Below, piece by piece: positions 44,001 to 51,542 of a stretch of DNA of 64,000 nt (position 1 is its first letter; each line of letters starts with the position of its first letter). Source of the stretch: Stutzerimonas stutzeri (GTDB lineage: Bacteria > Pseudomonadota > Gammaproteobacteria > Pseudomonadales > Pseudomonadaceae); assembly GCA_002345575.1 (NCBI GenBank), contig DDVX01000007.1:186001-250000 (forward strand), read 5' to 3'. Position numbers and translations under genes: made by a program. A model generated the notes under the pieces. It was not told the origin of the DNA. It did no database searches and worked only from the letters and a program-made list of their open reading frames with translations.

Positions 44001-44773
44001 CTGGCCTTGAAATCGTTCACTGCTAGCCGCAGGTTCGCCGGCAAATCTGCCTCAAGCGGGCGCACCCGGCCGTCGAGCGTGCCATTGAGATAGCCCTGGC
44101 TCTGCACGGCCAGCATCAGATGCTCCCGCAGCTCGCCATCAACCGCGAGCTTGAGTGTCCAGGCCGGCAATTCAGGAAGATGAATTGCCGCATCGCCGCG
44201 CAGCTCCAGCGGCCAGTCACCATCGGTGCGCAGGCGCCCGGCGAGATTCAACGCAACATCCTCGCGACGCAGGTTCAGCGTCCTGATTGTCAGGCCATCA
44301 CGACGCCAGTCGGCGCGCAGCTGCAGGCTTTGCAGCTGTTCCACTGCATTGAGCCGCACCTGACCCACCTCAATCCGCTCGATGCGCAACCCCAACGGCA
44401 GCTGGATATCCGTCAGGCTGAACGGTTCGCTGGAGGCCGGTTCGTCACTGGGTGGAAATATCAGCTCGATCTCGCCAGCCTGAAGTTCTTCAATGCAGAG
44501 CGTCCGACGCAGCAGGCAGCTAGGCGACCAGGCCAGCCGGGGCGCGGTCACCTCCACGCGGTTACCATCCTGCTCCCAAAGCAGCCGTTCGGCCTGCCAC
44601 CGGCTGGCCAACCGCCCCTGGAACTGCTCGACCTGCAACCCGGGAACCTGTCCCAGTACCCAGCTCCCGCCGGTGGTGGTGCCCAGCAGCATGCCCAGCG
44701 CCAACACCACCAGCAACACCAGTGCAAGCGGCAACGCCAGCGACCAGGAAAGGATGCGCAGCCCGCGCCTCAT
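41084..44773 (-). CDS. tamB: TamB, inner-membrane/periplasmic bridge protein
   Basis: A 1229-residue AsmA-like protein with one N-terminal helix (SLALPLALVLLVVLALGMLLG) and a long chain of repetitive beta strands, ending in the conserved DUF490 domain (about 900-1229: LNVPRGEIIVRELPPS, GHLHIGDNLDARGELNLNNGRYRAYGQRL in pieces, QEQALAYLVLGRPLG) and a C-terminal phenylalanine. TamB pairs with TamA and is now thought mainly to carry phospholipids to the outer membrane, besides helping assemble autotransporters. It overlaps the tamA stop by 4 bp (ATGA). Confidence 0.95.
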   Translation of the reverse strand: MRRGLRILSWSLALPLALVLLVVLALGMLLGTTTGGSWVLGQVPGLQVEQFQGRLASRWQAERLLWEQDGNRVEVTAPRLAWSPSCLLRRTLCIEELQAGEIELIFPPSDEPASSEPFSLTDIQLPLGLRIERIEVGQVRLNAVEQLQSLQLRADWRRDGLTIRTLNLRREDVALNLAGRLRTDGDWPLELRGDAAIHLPELPAWTLKLAVDGELREHLMLAVQSQGYLNGTLDGRVRPLEADLPANLRLAVNDFKASPDLPEALRMERLELSAQGNLEDGYRLAGDGSLQGEGGAVAIVLEALLDAAQVRVESLQLDAGDARLFGLQGQLGWADGLRGEVQLAWRDFPWRRLYPDIEAPPVALRRLDAQLQYDDGNYLGNFDAALSGPAGDFSLRSPVSGDLGVVHLPQLELVAGQGKASGNLSVGFADGIDWNTTLALSAFDPSYWVAELPGQLGGSLTSRGALKDEVLQAQAQLDLNGTLRRQPLQLQLQASGEDAVWDVPLLELRLGDNRIHGNGRWAETLRADLQLNLSRLAQLWPGLQGQLAGSLALAGTPQAPQGTLALDGSRIAFEGNRLARLELNAALSEGQRGQLRLSAAGLEAGDTELGNLKLTGEGTQQAHQASLQLEGGLLDLVLAADGALRGGDWRGRLSRARLQAEGQDWALREPASIERLANGTFTLGAHCLANGPATLCADRQRLQPDPQLRYRLRDFPLQSLASYLPDNLRWLGEVNADISVDLPAVGPSGTIRLDAGPGTLALREGEEWFEFPYSTLALNSQLSPQRINSRLQFEGGELGALQLRLAIDPSSEAKAIEGDFRLSALDLSVLRPFVTVVDRLEGQLNGSGELSGSLQRPWIRGELRLDGGEVAGSELPVSFEQLQLRALIEGESVRLDGEWRSGEEGRGEIAGTLDWRTTPDLDVAVRGSRLPLIVEPYAELEFEPDLRLQLAGDQLAVSGKLNVPRGEIIVRELPPSTVTVSSDAQIIGEEVEATQPPLAIHMDIDVEVGQERLRFSGFGLTADLAGHLHIGDNLDARGELNLNNGRYRAYGQRLTIRRAQLLFTGVLSQPFLNIEAIRRIEAENVTAGLRVTGSTEQPRIDVFAEPAMSQEQALAYLVLGRPLGADSGDNNMLAQAALGLGLMGSASITGNVAQQLGIQDFQLDTEGSGADTSVVASGRLTDRLTLRYGVGVFEPANTVALRYRLTQRIFLEAASGLASSLDIFYRRNF

Positions 44774-46497
44774 AGCTCAGGCCCCATGGAAAAGTGCAGG
44801 CGTACGCCGCCTTCGCCGTCGAGCGGATGGGCTAGGTCGACGCGAATCGGCCCTACCGGCGACACCCAGCGTACGCCCAAGCCGACGCTACTTTTGAGCG
44901 TCGGGAAATCCAGAGAATTGAAGGAGTTGCCCTGGTCATAGAAGGTCGCCACGCGCCACTTCTCGATGATTTCGTACTGGTATTCGGCACTGAGGGCGAA
45001 CTGGTAGCGCCCGCCAATGCGGTCGCCGTCGGAGTTGGTTGGCGACAGGCTCTGGTAGTCGTAGCCACGCACGCTCTGGTCGCCACCGGCGAAGTAGCGC
45101 AGTGACGGCGGCACGTTGGTGTATTCGTTGGTCCAGTTGCCGCCAAGCTGCACGCGGCCTAGGAAGCGATGTCGGTCGAACAGCGTAGTCAGCCCCTTGA
45201 GCATCGCGTTGGCATGGATCAGGTCGGCATCGGAAAAGACCCCGTCCTTGGCCGCGCTCAGTTCGAACTCCAGCCGGTAGCCTTCGCTGGGGTCGATGCG
45301 GCTGTCGCTGCGCAGAAAGCTGTAGGCGATGCCGGGCATAAGCAGATTGCTCAAGCCCGAGTCGTCACCCAGGTTGTATTGTTCATGCCGCCACTTGAGC
45401 GACCAGACACGCTGCCAGCCGTTAGGCAGTTTGCGGTGCCATTCGGGGCCGACCGTCAGCAGCCGGCTGAGGCTGTCGTTGTCGCCCAGTTCTTCATATT
45501 GATAACCACCGGCGAAACGCAGCTTGTCGGTGAGCGGTGGGTCCAGCGGCACGTCGTACCAGAGGCCGACATTCTGCCGAGGCGCCGAGAGCTCGCTCTC
45601 CAGGCCGTAGCTGTGGCCTTGTGGGTTGACCCAGTGGCGACGGAAATCAAACCGCATGCGCGGCCCGACGTCGGTGGAAAATCCTAGTCCCAGGCCCAGG
45701 GTGCGCGGGTCGCGCGTGGCCAGCTGCACCACTACAGGAATGCGCTGCTGCTCGGCATTGGCCGGATTGGCGTCGACGCGCACGCCTTCGAAATAGCCGC
45801 TGGCCTGCATCGCCTGGTTGAGTTCGGCAACACGCTCCGAATCGTAGGGGGTGCCGGCGTCGAACGGCACCATGCGAGCCAGCAGGTCGGGATCGAACGG
45901 CGAGTCGCCCTCGAAACGCACCTCGCCCAGCAAATAGCGCGGGCCGCTGTCGAACACCAGCTCAACATCGGCAGCATTCTCCGCTGGATCGATGGCCAGG
46001 CGCTGATAGGCAAAGCGGCCATCGAAGAAGCCAAAGCGTGAAGCCTGGTTGAGGATGCGCTGCTTGACCTCTTCATAACGGCCATGATTGAGCACATCGC
46101 CGCGTTTGAGCGTATCGCGTGGAACCTCGAAGACGTCCAGTTGCGCGGCTGATCCGTCTACCCGCACATTGATGTCACGCAGGCGCACCGGCTCGCCGCG
46201 GACGATGGTCAATACTAGGCGCGGCTCCTCGCCGCCCTGCACTTCGCTTTCTATCGTTGCGCTGTAATAGCCCAGTGCCTGCAGAGCCTTTTCCGCCTGC
46301 TGTCGGGCGATACGGCTATACCGCAGCAATTCGCGCTCGTCACGATCGCCCAGATCACCGATATGGTTTTCCACGTTCTCACGCAGCGCGCGGCTGGAAG
46401 GTTCGATTTTGACCTCCAGCCGGGCAGCGAAAACGGATGTTGTGACAAGCAGGGCAAGGCCGACCGTTACGAATCGGCCGAAGAAAGAGATACGCAT
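44770..46497 (-). CDS. tamA: TamA, Omp85-family outer-membrane protein
   Basis: A 575-residue secreted protein. The signal peptide (MRISFFGRFVTVGLALLVTT) ends near SVFA-ARL. Three POTRA domains follow (about 25-260: EVKIEPSSRALRENVENH, RLVLTIVRGEPVRLRDINV, SGPRYLLGEVRFEGDSPFDPD in pieces), then a 16-strand barrel with the lid motif FAGGDQSVRGYDYQSL and strand 16 ending LHFSMGPEL. The start at 46497 is preferred because it gives a standard signal peptide; an in-frame GTG at 46515 is an alternative. Pairs with TamB downstream. Confidence 0.95.
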   Translation of the reverse strand: MRISFFGRFVTVGLALLVTTSVFAARLEVKIEPSSRALRENVENHIGDLGDRDERELLRYSRIARQQAEKALQALGYYSATIESEVQGGEEPRLVLTIVRGEPVRLRDINVRVDGSAAQLDVFEVPRDTLKRGDVLNHGRYEEVKQRILNQASRFGFFDGRFAYQRLAIDPAENAADVELVFDSGPRYLLGEVRFEGDSPFDPDLLARMVPFDAGTPYDSERVAELNQAMQASGYFEGVRVDANPANAEQQRIPVVVQLATRDPRTLGLGLGFSTDVGPRMRFDFRRHWVNPQGHSYGLESELSAPRQNVGLWYDVPLDPPLTDKLRFAGGYQYEELGDNDSLSRLLTVGPEWHRKLPNGWQRVWSLKWRHEQYNLGDDSGLSNLLMPGIAYSFLRSDSRIDPSEGYRLEFELSAAKDGVFSDADLIHANAMLKGLTTLFDRHRFLGRVQLGGNWTNEYTNVPPSLRYFAGGDQSVRGYDYQSLSPTNSDGDRIGGRYQFALSAEYQYEIIEKWRVATFYDQGNSFNSLDFPTLKSSVGLGVRWVSPVGPIRVDLAHPLDGEGGVRLHFSMGPEL

Positions 46498-46665
46498 GGC
46501 GCGGAATGCTAGCACGGCATGATTCCAACCCTGACAGGACTATAAAACGTCAGACAGGTATCGGAAGGATTCGCTGCAGACATCCGCCGGTTGGACCACC
46601 GGCAACGATAAGAAATTCTGCACAGGATGGCTGCTAGAATCACGCTTTTTTCTGGAGCATCACTG

Positions 46666-47478
46666 ATGAAGCTTGTTTCTTTCAATATCAATGGATTGCG
46701 AGCAAGACCTCACCAGCTGGCGGCGATCATCGAAAAGCATCAGCCGGACGTCATTGGTCTGCAGGAAACCAAGGTCTCCGATGAGCAGTTTCCCCTGGCA
46801 GACACCGAAGCACTCGGCTACCACGTGCATTACCACGGCCAGAAAGGCCATTACGGTGTAGCCCTGCTGTCGCGCCAGGCGCCGCTAGAAATCCACAAAG
46901 GCTTTCCCGGTGATGGCGAAGATTCGCAGAAGCGCTTTATCTGGGGCCGCTTCGCCGATGCCAACGGCCAGCCGGTGACCGTCATGAACGGCTACTTTCC
47001 ACAGGGCGAAAGCCGCGACCATCCAGTGAAGTTTCCTGCCAAGACCAAGTTCTACGCGGACTTGCAGGCGCTGCTGGAAGAGCGTTTCTCGTCGGATCAA
47101 GCGGTAGCAATCATGGGCGACTTCAATATCTCGCCCGAGGATTGCGATATCGGCATTGGCGAAGTCAATGCCAAGCGCTGGCTGCGCACCGGCAAGTGCA
47201 GTTTTTTGCCGGAGGAGCGCGAGTGGCTGCAGCGCCTAAAAGGTTGGGGCCTTCAGGATAGCTTCCGCTCCCTGCACCCGGAAGTGACCGATCGCTTCAG
47301 CTGGTTCGACTACCGCAGCCGCGGCTTCGAGGACGACCCACGTCGCGGGCTGCGCATCGACTACATCCTGACCACCGATAGCTTGCATCAGCGGGTAATC
47401 GACGCCGGCGTCGACTACGAGATCCGCGCGATGGAAAAACCTTCGGATCATTGCCCGGTCTGGATCGAGCTACGCTGA
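46666..47478 (+). CDS. xthA: Exodeoxyribonuclease III
   Basis: A 270-residue Mg-dependent DNA repair nuclease that cuts at abasic sites and trims 3' ends. Family blocks are complete: MKLVSFNINGLRARPHQL, DVIGLQETKV (Glu), NGYFPQGESRD, IMGDFNISPEDCDIGIGE (Asp-Asn), RIDYILTT and the C-terminal SDHCPVWIEL (Asp-His). The start at 46666 follows TGGAG and matches the family. The gene stands alone, divergent from tamA. Confidence 0.96.
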   Translation: MKLVSFNINGLRARPHQLAAIIEKHQPDVIGLQETKVSDEQFPLADTEALGYHVHYHGQKGHYGVALLSRQAPLEIHKGFPGDGEDSQKRFIWGRFADANGQPVTVMNGYFPQGESRDHPVKFPAKTKFYADLQALLEERFSSDQAVAIMGDFNISPEDCDIGIGEVNAKRWLRTGKCSFLPEEREWLQRLKGWGLQDSFRSLHPEVTDRFSWFDYRSRGFEDDPRRGLRIDYILTTDSLHQRVIDAGVDYEIRAMEKPSDHCPVWIELR

Positions 47479-47487
47479 TCCAAGCCG

Positions 47488-47505
47488 CTGTCACACGACC
47501 GTAAC
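47488..47505 (+). promoter_or_regulatory. Pho-box-like PhoB site
   Basis: Two 7-bp direct repeats, CTGTCAC (47488-47494) and CCGTAAC (47499-47505), are separated by 4 bp, the spacing of Pho boxes (consensus CTGTCAT repeats). A -10-like TCTAAG follows at 47514-47519, about 8 bp further on, as is usual for PhoB-activated promoters that lack a -35. The site lies 46 bp before the PstS-like gene. Confidence 0.7.
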
Positions 47506-47550
47506 CTGCCCCCTCTAAGCTCCCCGCGTCTTTAGCGAGGGAGTGTCTAG

Positions 47551-48921
47551 ATGGGGCTTTTCGGATGTTTACACAGGATCGGTAGAACGGCGCTTTGCAT
47601 CGGCGTGCTCGGGGTCTGGAGTGTCAATACTTGGGCTGCCGGCACACACGAACCGACCCTTGGCAAAAGCAGCGAAGTGCTACGCATCCAGGGCTCCAAC
47701 ACCGTCGGTGCGAAGCTGGCGCCCATGCTGGTCGCTGGGTTGTTCGAGGCTCGCGGCCTGCAATCGGTGCGCACCTTAGCGACCGAGCGTGAAAATGAGC
47801 AGCGCGTGGTCGGCACCAACGCCGCCGGGCGCACTTTCCATGCGCTGATCGCTGCTCACGGCACCGGTACCGGATTTGCCGGGCTGAAGGACGGCTCCGG
47901 CGACTTGGCCGCCGCCTCACGCCCGATCAAACAGAATGAATACCAGAGCCTCACCGCACTGGGCGATCTGCGCAGCGCCGACGCCGAGCAGGTCATCGCC
48001 ATTGATGGCCTGGCGATCATCGTCCACCCGCAAAATCCCATCCAGTCGCTCAGCGTCGAGCAGGTCGCGCGCCTATTTTCTGGAGAAATCGTCAACTGGC
48101 GCGAGCTGGGCGGCAACGACCTGCGGGTGGAAGTGCACGCACGCGACGACCAGTCCGGCACCTATGACACCTTCAAGGAGCTGGTACTCGGCGCCCAGGC
48201 CAAACCGCTTTCCGCATCCGCGGCCCGCTACGAATCAAACGACCAGCTTTCCAGCACGGTCAGCCTGAGCCCCGGCGCTATCGGCTTCGTTGGCCTCGCC
48301 TCCATAGGCAATGCCCGGGCACTGGCGATTGCCGATGGGGAGTCACTGCCGATGCTACCGGGTACCGCATCAGTGGCCACCGAGGACTATCCGCTTTCGC
48401 GACGTCTGTATTTTTATGCCAATCCCAGTCGGCAATCTCAATGGACACGCGACTTTCTGACCTTCGTTCACAGCCCGGCCGGCCAGGCTATCGTCGACAA
48501 GTCTGGCTACATTGCGCAGTCAATCATGCCGATCAGCCAGCCCGCACACGCCGAAATGCCGTCCGCCTATCGAAAACTGGCCAGTGAGGCACAACGGCTG
48601 ACGGTGAACTTCCGCTTCGACCAAGGCAGCGCCCGTCTCGACAACAAGGCTCGGCGCGATATCGAGCGGCTCGTCGCCTATCTCAATGACAACGGGAAAC
48701 GCATGAGCGCCGCGACGCTGGTGGGCTTCGGCGACTCCAGAATCGACCCGGCACGAACCGCGCTGCTGTCCAAGCTACGCGCCATGGCCGTGCGCAGCGA
48801 GCTGGCTCGCGGCGGTATTCTGGTCAAGGAAATCCTCGGGATGGGCGACGAGCTTCCAGTAGCCTCCAACGAGGGCAGCGGACGCTTGAAAAACCAACGC
48901 GTGGAAGTCTGGGTCCACTAG
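47551..48921 (+). CDS. PstS-like phosphate-binding domain fused to OmpA domain
   Basis: A 456-residue secreted protein. A signal peptide of about 29 residues ends near NTWA-AGT. Residues about 40-325 form a PBP-like-2/PstS-type binding domain (LRIQGSNTVGAKLAP, GDLAAASRPIKQNEY, HARDDQSGTYDTFKELVL, SPGAIGFVGLASIG), and residues about 345-456 an OmpA-like peptidoglycan-binding domain (NFRFDQGSARLDNKARRDI, NQRVEVWVH). It could hold a phosphate-binding module against the cell wall. The Pho-box-like site upstream fits induction by phosphate starvation. GAGGGAG precedes the ATG. Confidence 0.85.
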   Translation: MGLFGCLHRIGRTALCIGVLGVWSVNTWAAGTHEPTLGKSSEVLRIQGSNTVGAKLAPMLVAGLFEARGLQSVRTLATERENEQRVVGTNAAGRTFHALIAAHGTGTGFAGLKDGSGDLAAASRPIKQNEYQSLTALGDLRSADAEQVIAIDGLAIIVHPQNPIQSLSVEQVARLFSGEIVNWRELGGNDLRVEVHARDDQSGTYDTFKELVLGAQAKPLSASAARYESNDQLSSTVSLSPGAIGFVGLASIGNARALAIADGESLPMLPGTASVATEDYPLSRRLYFYANPSRQSQWTRDFLTFVHSPAGQAIVDKSGYIAQSIMPISQPAHAEMPSAYRKLASEAQRLTVNFRFDQGSARLDNKARRDIERLVAYLNDNGKRMSAATLVGFGDSRIDPARTALLSKLRAMAVRSELARGGILVKEILGMGDELPVASNEGSGRLKNQRVEVWVH

Positions 48922-48997
48922 CCAAATCGATCCCACGCAAAAAACGTATCAGTTCGCAAGTGCATCGTACTGTCCGCCGAGGCGAGCGAGTACTTAG

Positions 48998-49341
48998 GCT
49001 CGGTTCAAACAGGTCAGCAATGAGGACCTTGCGCTGCTTTATCCAGATGAGGCACCTGAACGCATCGCCCGGAGCTGGCTCGAAGACCGCTATGAACTGG
49101 TAGTGCTCACCCGCAGCAAAGGTACGCACTTTTTCAGCGCCGCCATGGTGAATTTCACGCAGCCGCTAAGCCCACAGTCGTGCGCGACACCGTAGGCGCT
49201 GGCGATGCTTTTGAGGCCGCGCTGCTGGAGTATCTGTATGAACAACGTGCCCTGAGCGCGACAAGCCTGGCCCGACTGCAGCAGGGGTCCGGTGATAACG
49301 GTGCCTTATCGCAGGACTGCAGCCCAACTCCGCCGGTGTGA
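48998..49341 (+). pseudogene. Remnant of a PfkB-family sugar kinase (fructokinase-like)
   Basis: Translated pieces match the C-terminal half of fructokinases: KQVSNEDLALLYPDEAPERI, ARSWLEDRYELVVLTRSKGT, then after a frameshift near 49162 VRDTVGAGDAFEAALLEYL with the PfkB signature DTVGAGDAF. The first frame reaches a stop after SCATP and there is no start: the frame is closed by TAG at 48995-48997 and the N-terminal half is absent. So it is truncated and frameshifted. The 48922-49438 gap otherwise holds only the LysR promoter region. A fructokinase belongs naturally beside polyol or sugar-acid catabolic genes. Confidence 0.8.
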
Positions 49342-49349
49342 ATGCGGGA

Positions 49350-49406
49350 GATAATATACAAGAGCTATTTTCCTATCGCATGATCATTCACAGGCGCTAT
49401 ATTATC
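49350..49406. promoter_or_regulatory. Spaced inverted repeat upstream of the LysR gene
   Basis: GATAATATA (49350-49358) and TATATTATC (49398-49406) are exact reverse complements separated by 39 nt in an AT-rich leader, ending 32 nt before the LysR start. Spaced dyads like this can be auto-regulatory sites or promoter elements. No protein is known to bind here. Confidence 0.35.
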
Positions 49407-49438
49407 AGGGAAAAATATCCCAGCCGGAGCCTGCGGAA

Positions 49439-50347
49439 ATGAACCTGCACAAGGTCGACCTCAACCTGTTCATCGTCTTCGACGCTATTTATACCGAAGC
49501 CAATCTGACCCGAGCCGGACAGATCGTCGGCATCACCCAGCCCGCTGTTTCTAATGCTTTGGCACGGCTGCGCGAGACTTTCAACGACCCACTATTCGTG
49601 CGTACCGCACAGGGCATGGTGCCTACGCCGATGGCACAGAACATCATCGGTCCGGTACGCAATGCCCTGCAGCTGTTGCGCGTATCGGTGCAGGAGAGCC
49701 GCATCTTCAACCCGCGGGAGGCGAACAAGACGTTCCATATCAGCATGACCGACCTCACCGAGGCGGTGATCTTCCCGCCGCTGTTCCAGCGTCTGCGCCG
49801 CCTGGCGCCCAACGTGAAGATCGAGAGCATGCTGGCCAAGCGGCGTGAGACGACCAAGGAGCTGGCAGCCGGCCGTCTAGACTTCGCCATGGATGCGCCA
49901 TTGAATACCGACCCGCAGGTGCGCCACGTCAAGCTGCTGGAGGACCGCTACGTCTGCGCCATGCGCCGTGGTCATCCACTGGCAAAGGACAAACTGAGCA
50001 TTGAGCAATACCTGTCGCTATCGCACATTCATATTTCCAGCCGTCGCAGCGGGCTGGGCATGGTCGATCTGGCGCTGGGCAAGATGGGGTTGCAGCGCAA
50101 GATCGCCCTGCGCTCGCAACACTACATGATGGCTACCCAGGTGATCCCACACACCGACATGGCGGTAACGGTTCCGGAACGCTTTGCCCTTCGCCACGAC
50201 TTGCATCAGGCTGCTCTGCCTGTGGACATTCCGCCGCTGGAAACGCATATCTACTGGCACGAAAGCACCGACCAGGACCCGGCAAACCGCTGGATGCGCG
50301 AGCAGATGATCGAGATTGCCCAGCAGGTCAGCGCCCAGGCGTACTAA
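49439..50347 (+). CDS. LysR-family transcriptional regulator (NodD/SyrM-like subgroup)
   Basis: A 302-residue regulator starting MNLHKVDLNLFIVFDAIY, a subgroup start shared with NodD, SyrM and PA-type LysR proteins. The winged helix-turn-helix includes ANLTRAGQIVGITQPAVSNALARLRE (in pieces), PLFVRTAQGMVPTPMAQ. The effector domain contains KTFHISMTDLTEAVIFPPLF and RLDFAMDAPLN. The effector is unknown. It faces the GntR-like gene in convergent orientation (109-bp gap). With no adjacent target except the fructokinase remnant upstream, its target may be lost or distant. Confidence 0.9.
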   Translation: MNLHKVDLNLFIVFDAIYTEANLTRAGQIVGITQPAVSNALARLRETFNDPLFVRTAQGMVPTPMAQNIIGPVRNALQLLRVSVQESRIFNPREANKTFHISMTDLTEAVIFPPLFQRLRRLAPNVKIESMLAKRRETTKELAAGRLDFAMDAPLNTDPQVRHVKLLEDRYVCAMRRGHPLAKDKLSIEQYLSLSHIHISSRRSGLGMVDLALGKMGLQRKIALRSQHYMMATQVIPHTDMAVTVPERFALRHDLHQAALPVDIPPLETHIYWHESTDQDPANRWMREQMIEIAQQVSAQAY

Positions 50348-50455
50348 GGAACGCAGCGGATCAGGCGCAGTTCACTGTGTTGTAAATGCGCATTTTGAGA
50401 GGCTGAATTCAACGCGGCATAGGCTAGCGCAGTAGTCTTTCCCACAGCCTGTTGG

Positions 50456-51475
50456 TCAGGCGCTCTCGCGCACTACCACCTCGAACCCCACATCAATCCG
50501 CCGCTGCGGCGGCTGCTCTCCTCGCATCAGGCTGAGCAGCATCTGCCCAGCCAGCCGACCGATTTCCCCGCGGGTGGTGCGCACGGTCGTCAACGCCGGA
50601 TGCATCCAGGCGGCCGCCGGCAGGTCGTTGAAACCGGCAATAGCCAGGCGTTGCGGTACCGCCAGCTGCAACTGACGGGCGCGAAACAAGGCGCCCATCG
50701 CCAGGTCATCGTTGTTAAAGAACACCGCATCGATTTCCGGCTGCTGCGCCAGCAGGCGGTCCAGCAGTTCCGCCCCGAGCCCGATCGAAGACACCTCAGG
50801 TATCAACAGCTCCCGCGCCGGATCATGCTTGCCCACCTCACGCATGGCATGCCGATAGCCTTCGGCGCGCTGCAGGGTGCGCGGATCAAGCTGGGCTGCG
50901 GCGAAGGCGATGTTGCGGTAGCCACGCTGCAACAGCTGGCGCGTCATGGCCGCACCGGCCTCGAACTGGGAAAAACCGACACAGTAATCCTCTTCGGCCT
51001 CGCTCAGCTCCATCAGGGTAACGATGGGGCTGGTATAGCTGCCAAGCACTTCCCGCGCGGCATCACTGCGCTCGAAACCAGTCACCATCAGCCCGGCCGG
51101 CTGGTGAGCCAGATAGGCCCGCAGCAGGCGCTCATCCTCTTCGAGCCGGTAGTGACTGACGCCGATCATCAGCTCGTAGCCCGCAGGCATCAGCACCCGC
51201 TGAATTGCCTCGATGGTGTCGACGAACACCGCGTTGGATAACGAAGGGATGATCACCGCCACCAGATTCGAGCGCGCGCTGGCCAGGTTGCGCGCCGCCG
51301 TATGCGGCACGTACCCCAGCGTCTTGACCGCCGCCATGACCCGCTCGCGCAGCGCATCGGAAACGAGGTCTGGCTGAGACAACGCTCTCGATGCAGACAT
51401 CAGCGAGCAACCGGCACTGCGCGCGACATCCGACAGCGTGGCCCGGTCCAGAGAGCGGCGACGGCGAGAACTCAT
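50456..51475 (-). CDS. gntR: LacI-family repressor, GntR-like (gluconate)
   Basis: A 339-residue repressor with the LacI helix-turn-helix (RATLSDVARSAGCSLMSASRALSQPDLVSDALRERV in pieces), hinge VPHTAARNLASARS, and a periplasmic-binding-protein-like effector domain (NLVAVIIPSLSNAVFVDTI, FNNDDLAMGALFRAR, RLAIAGFNDLPAAAW). It resembles GntR of gluconate operons. It is the fourth gene after the kinase-TRAP cluster (67-bp gap after dctP), which suggests that it represses that operon; tandem LacI-type operator-like sites lie at 55141-55171. Name is by likeness, not certain. Confidence 0.82.
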   Translation of the reverse strand: MSSRRRRSLDRATLSDVARSAGCSLMSASRALSQPDLVSDALRERVMAAVKTLGYVPHTAARNLASARSNLVAVIIPSLSNAVFVDTIEAIQRVLMPAGYELMIGVSHYRLEEDERLLRAYLAHQPAGLMVTGFERSDAAREVLGSYTSPIVTLMELSEAEEDYCVGFSQFEAGAAMTRQLLQRGYRNIAFAAAQLDPRTLQRAEGYRHAMREVGKHDPARELLIPEVSSIGLGAELLDRLLAQQPEIDAVFFNNDDLAMGALFRARQLQLAVPQRLAIAGFNDLPAAAWMHPALTTVRTTRGEIGRLAGQMLLSLMRGEQPPQRRIDVGFEVVVRESA

Positions 51476-51542
51476 GACTGATTCCAGAAACGGGGAGCAG
51501 CGATTCTACAATCCCCGCGCGTCTCGACCGAAGCGCACAGGA

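Noticed and set aside
48824..49361. Leftward open frames across the fructokinase remnant
   Set aside because: They show no family likeness, whereas the rightward frames show PfkB motifs in order.
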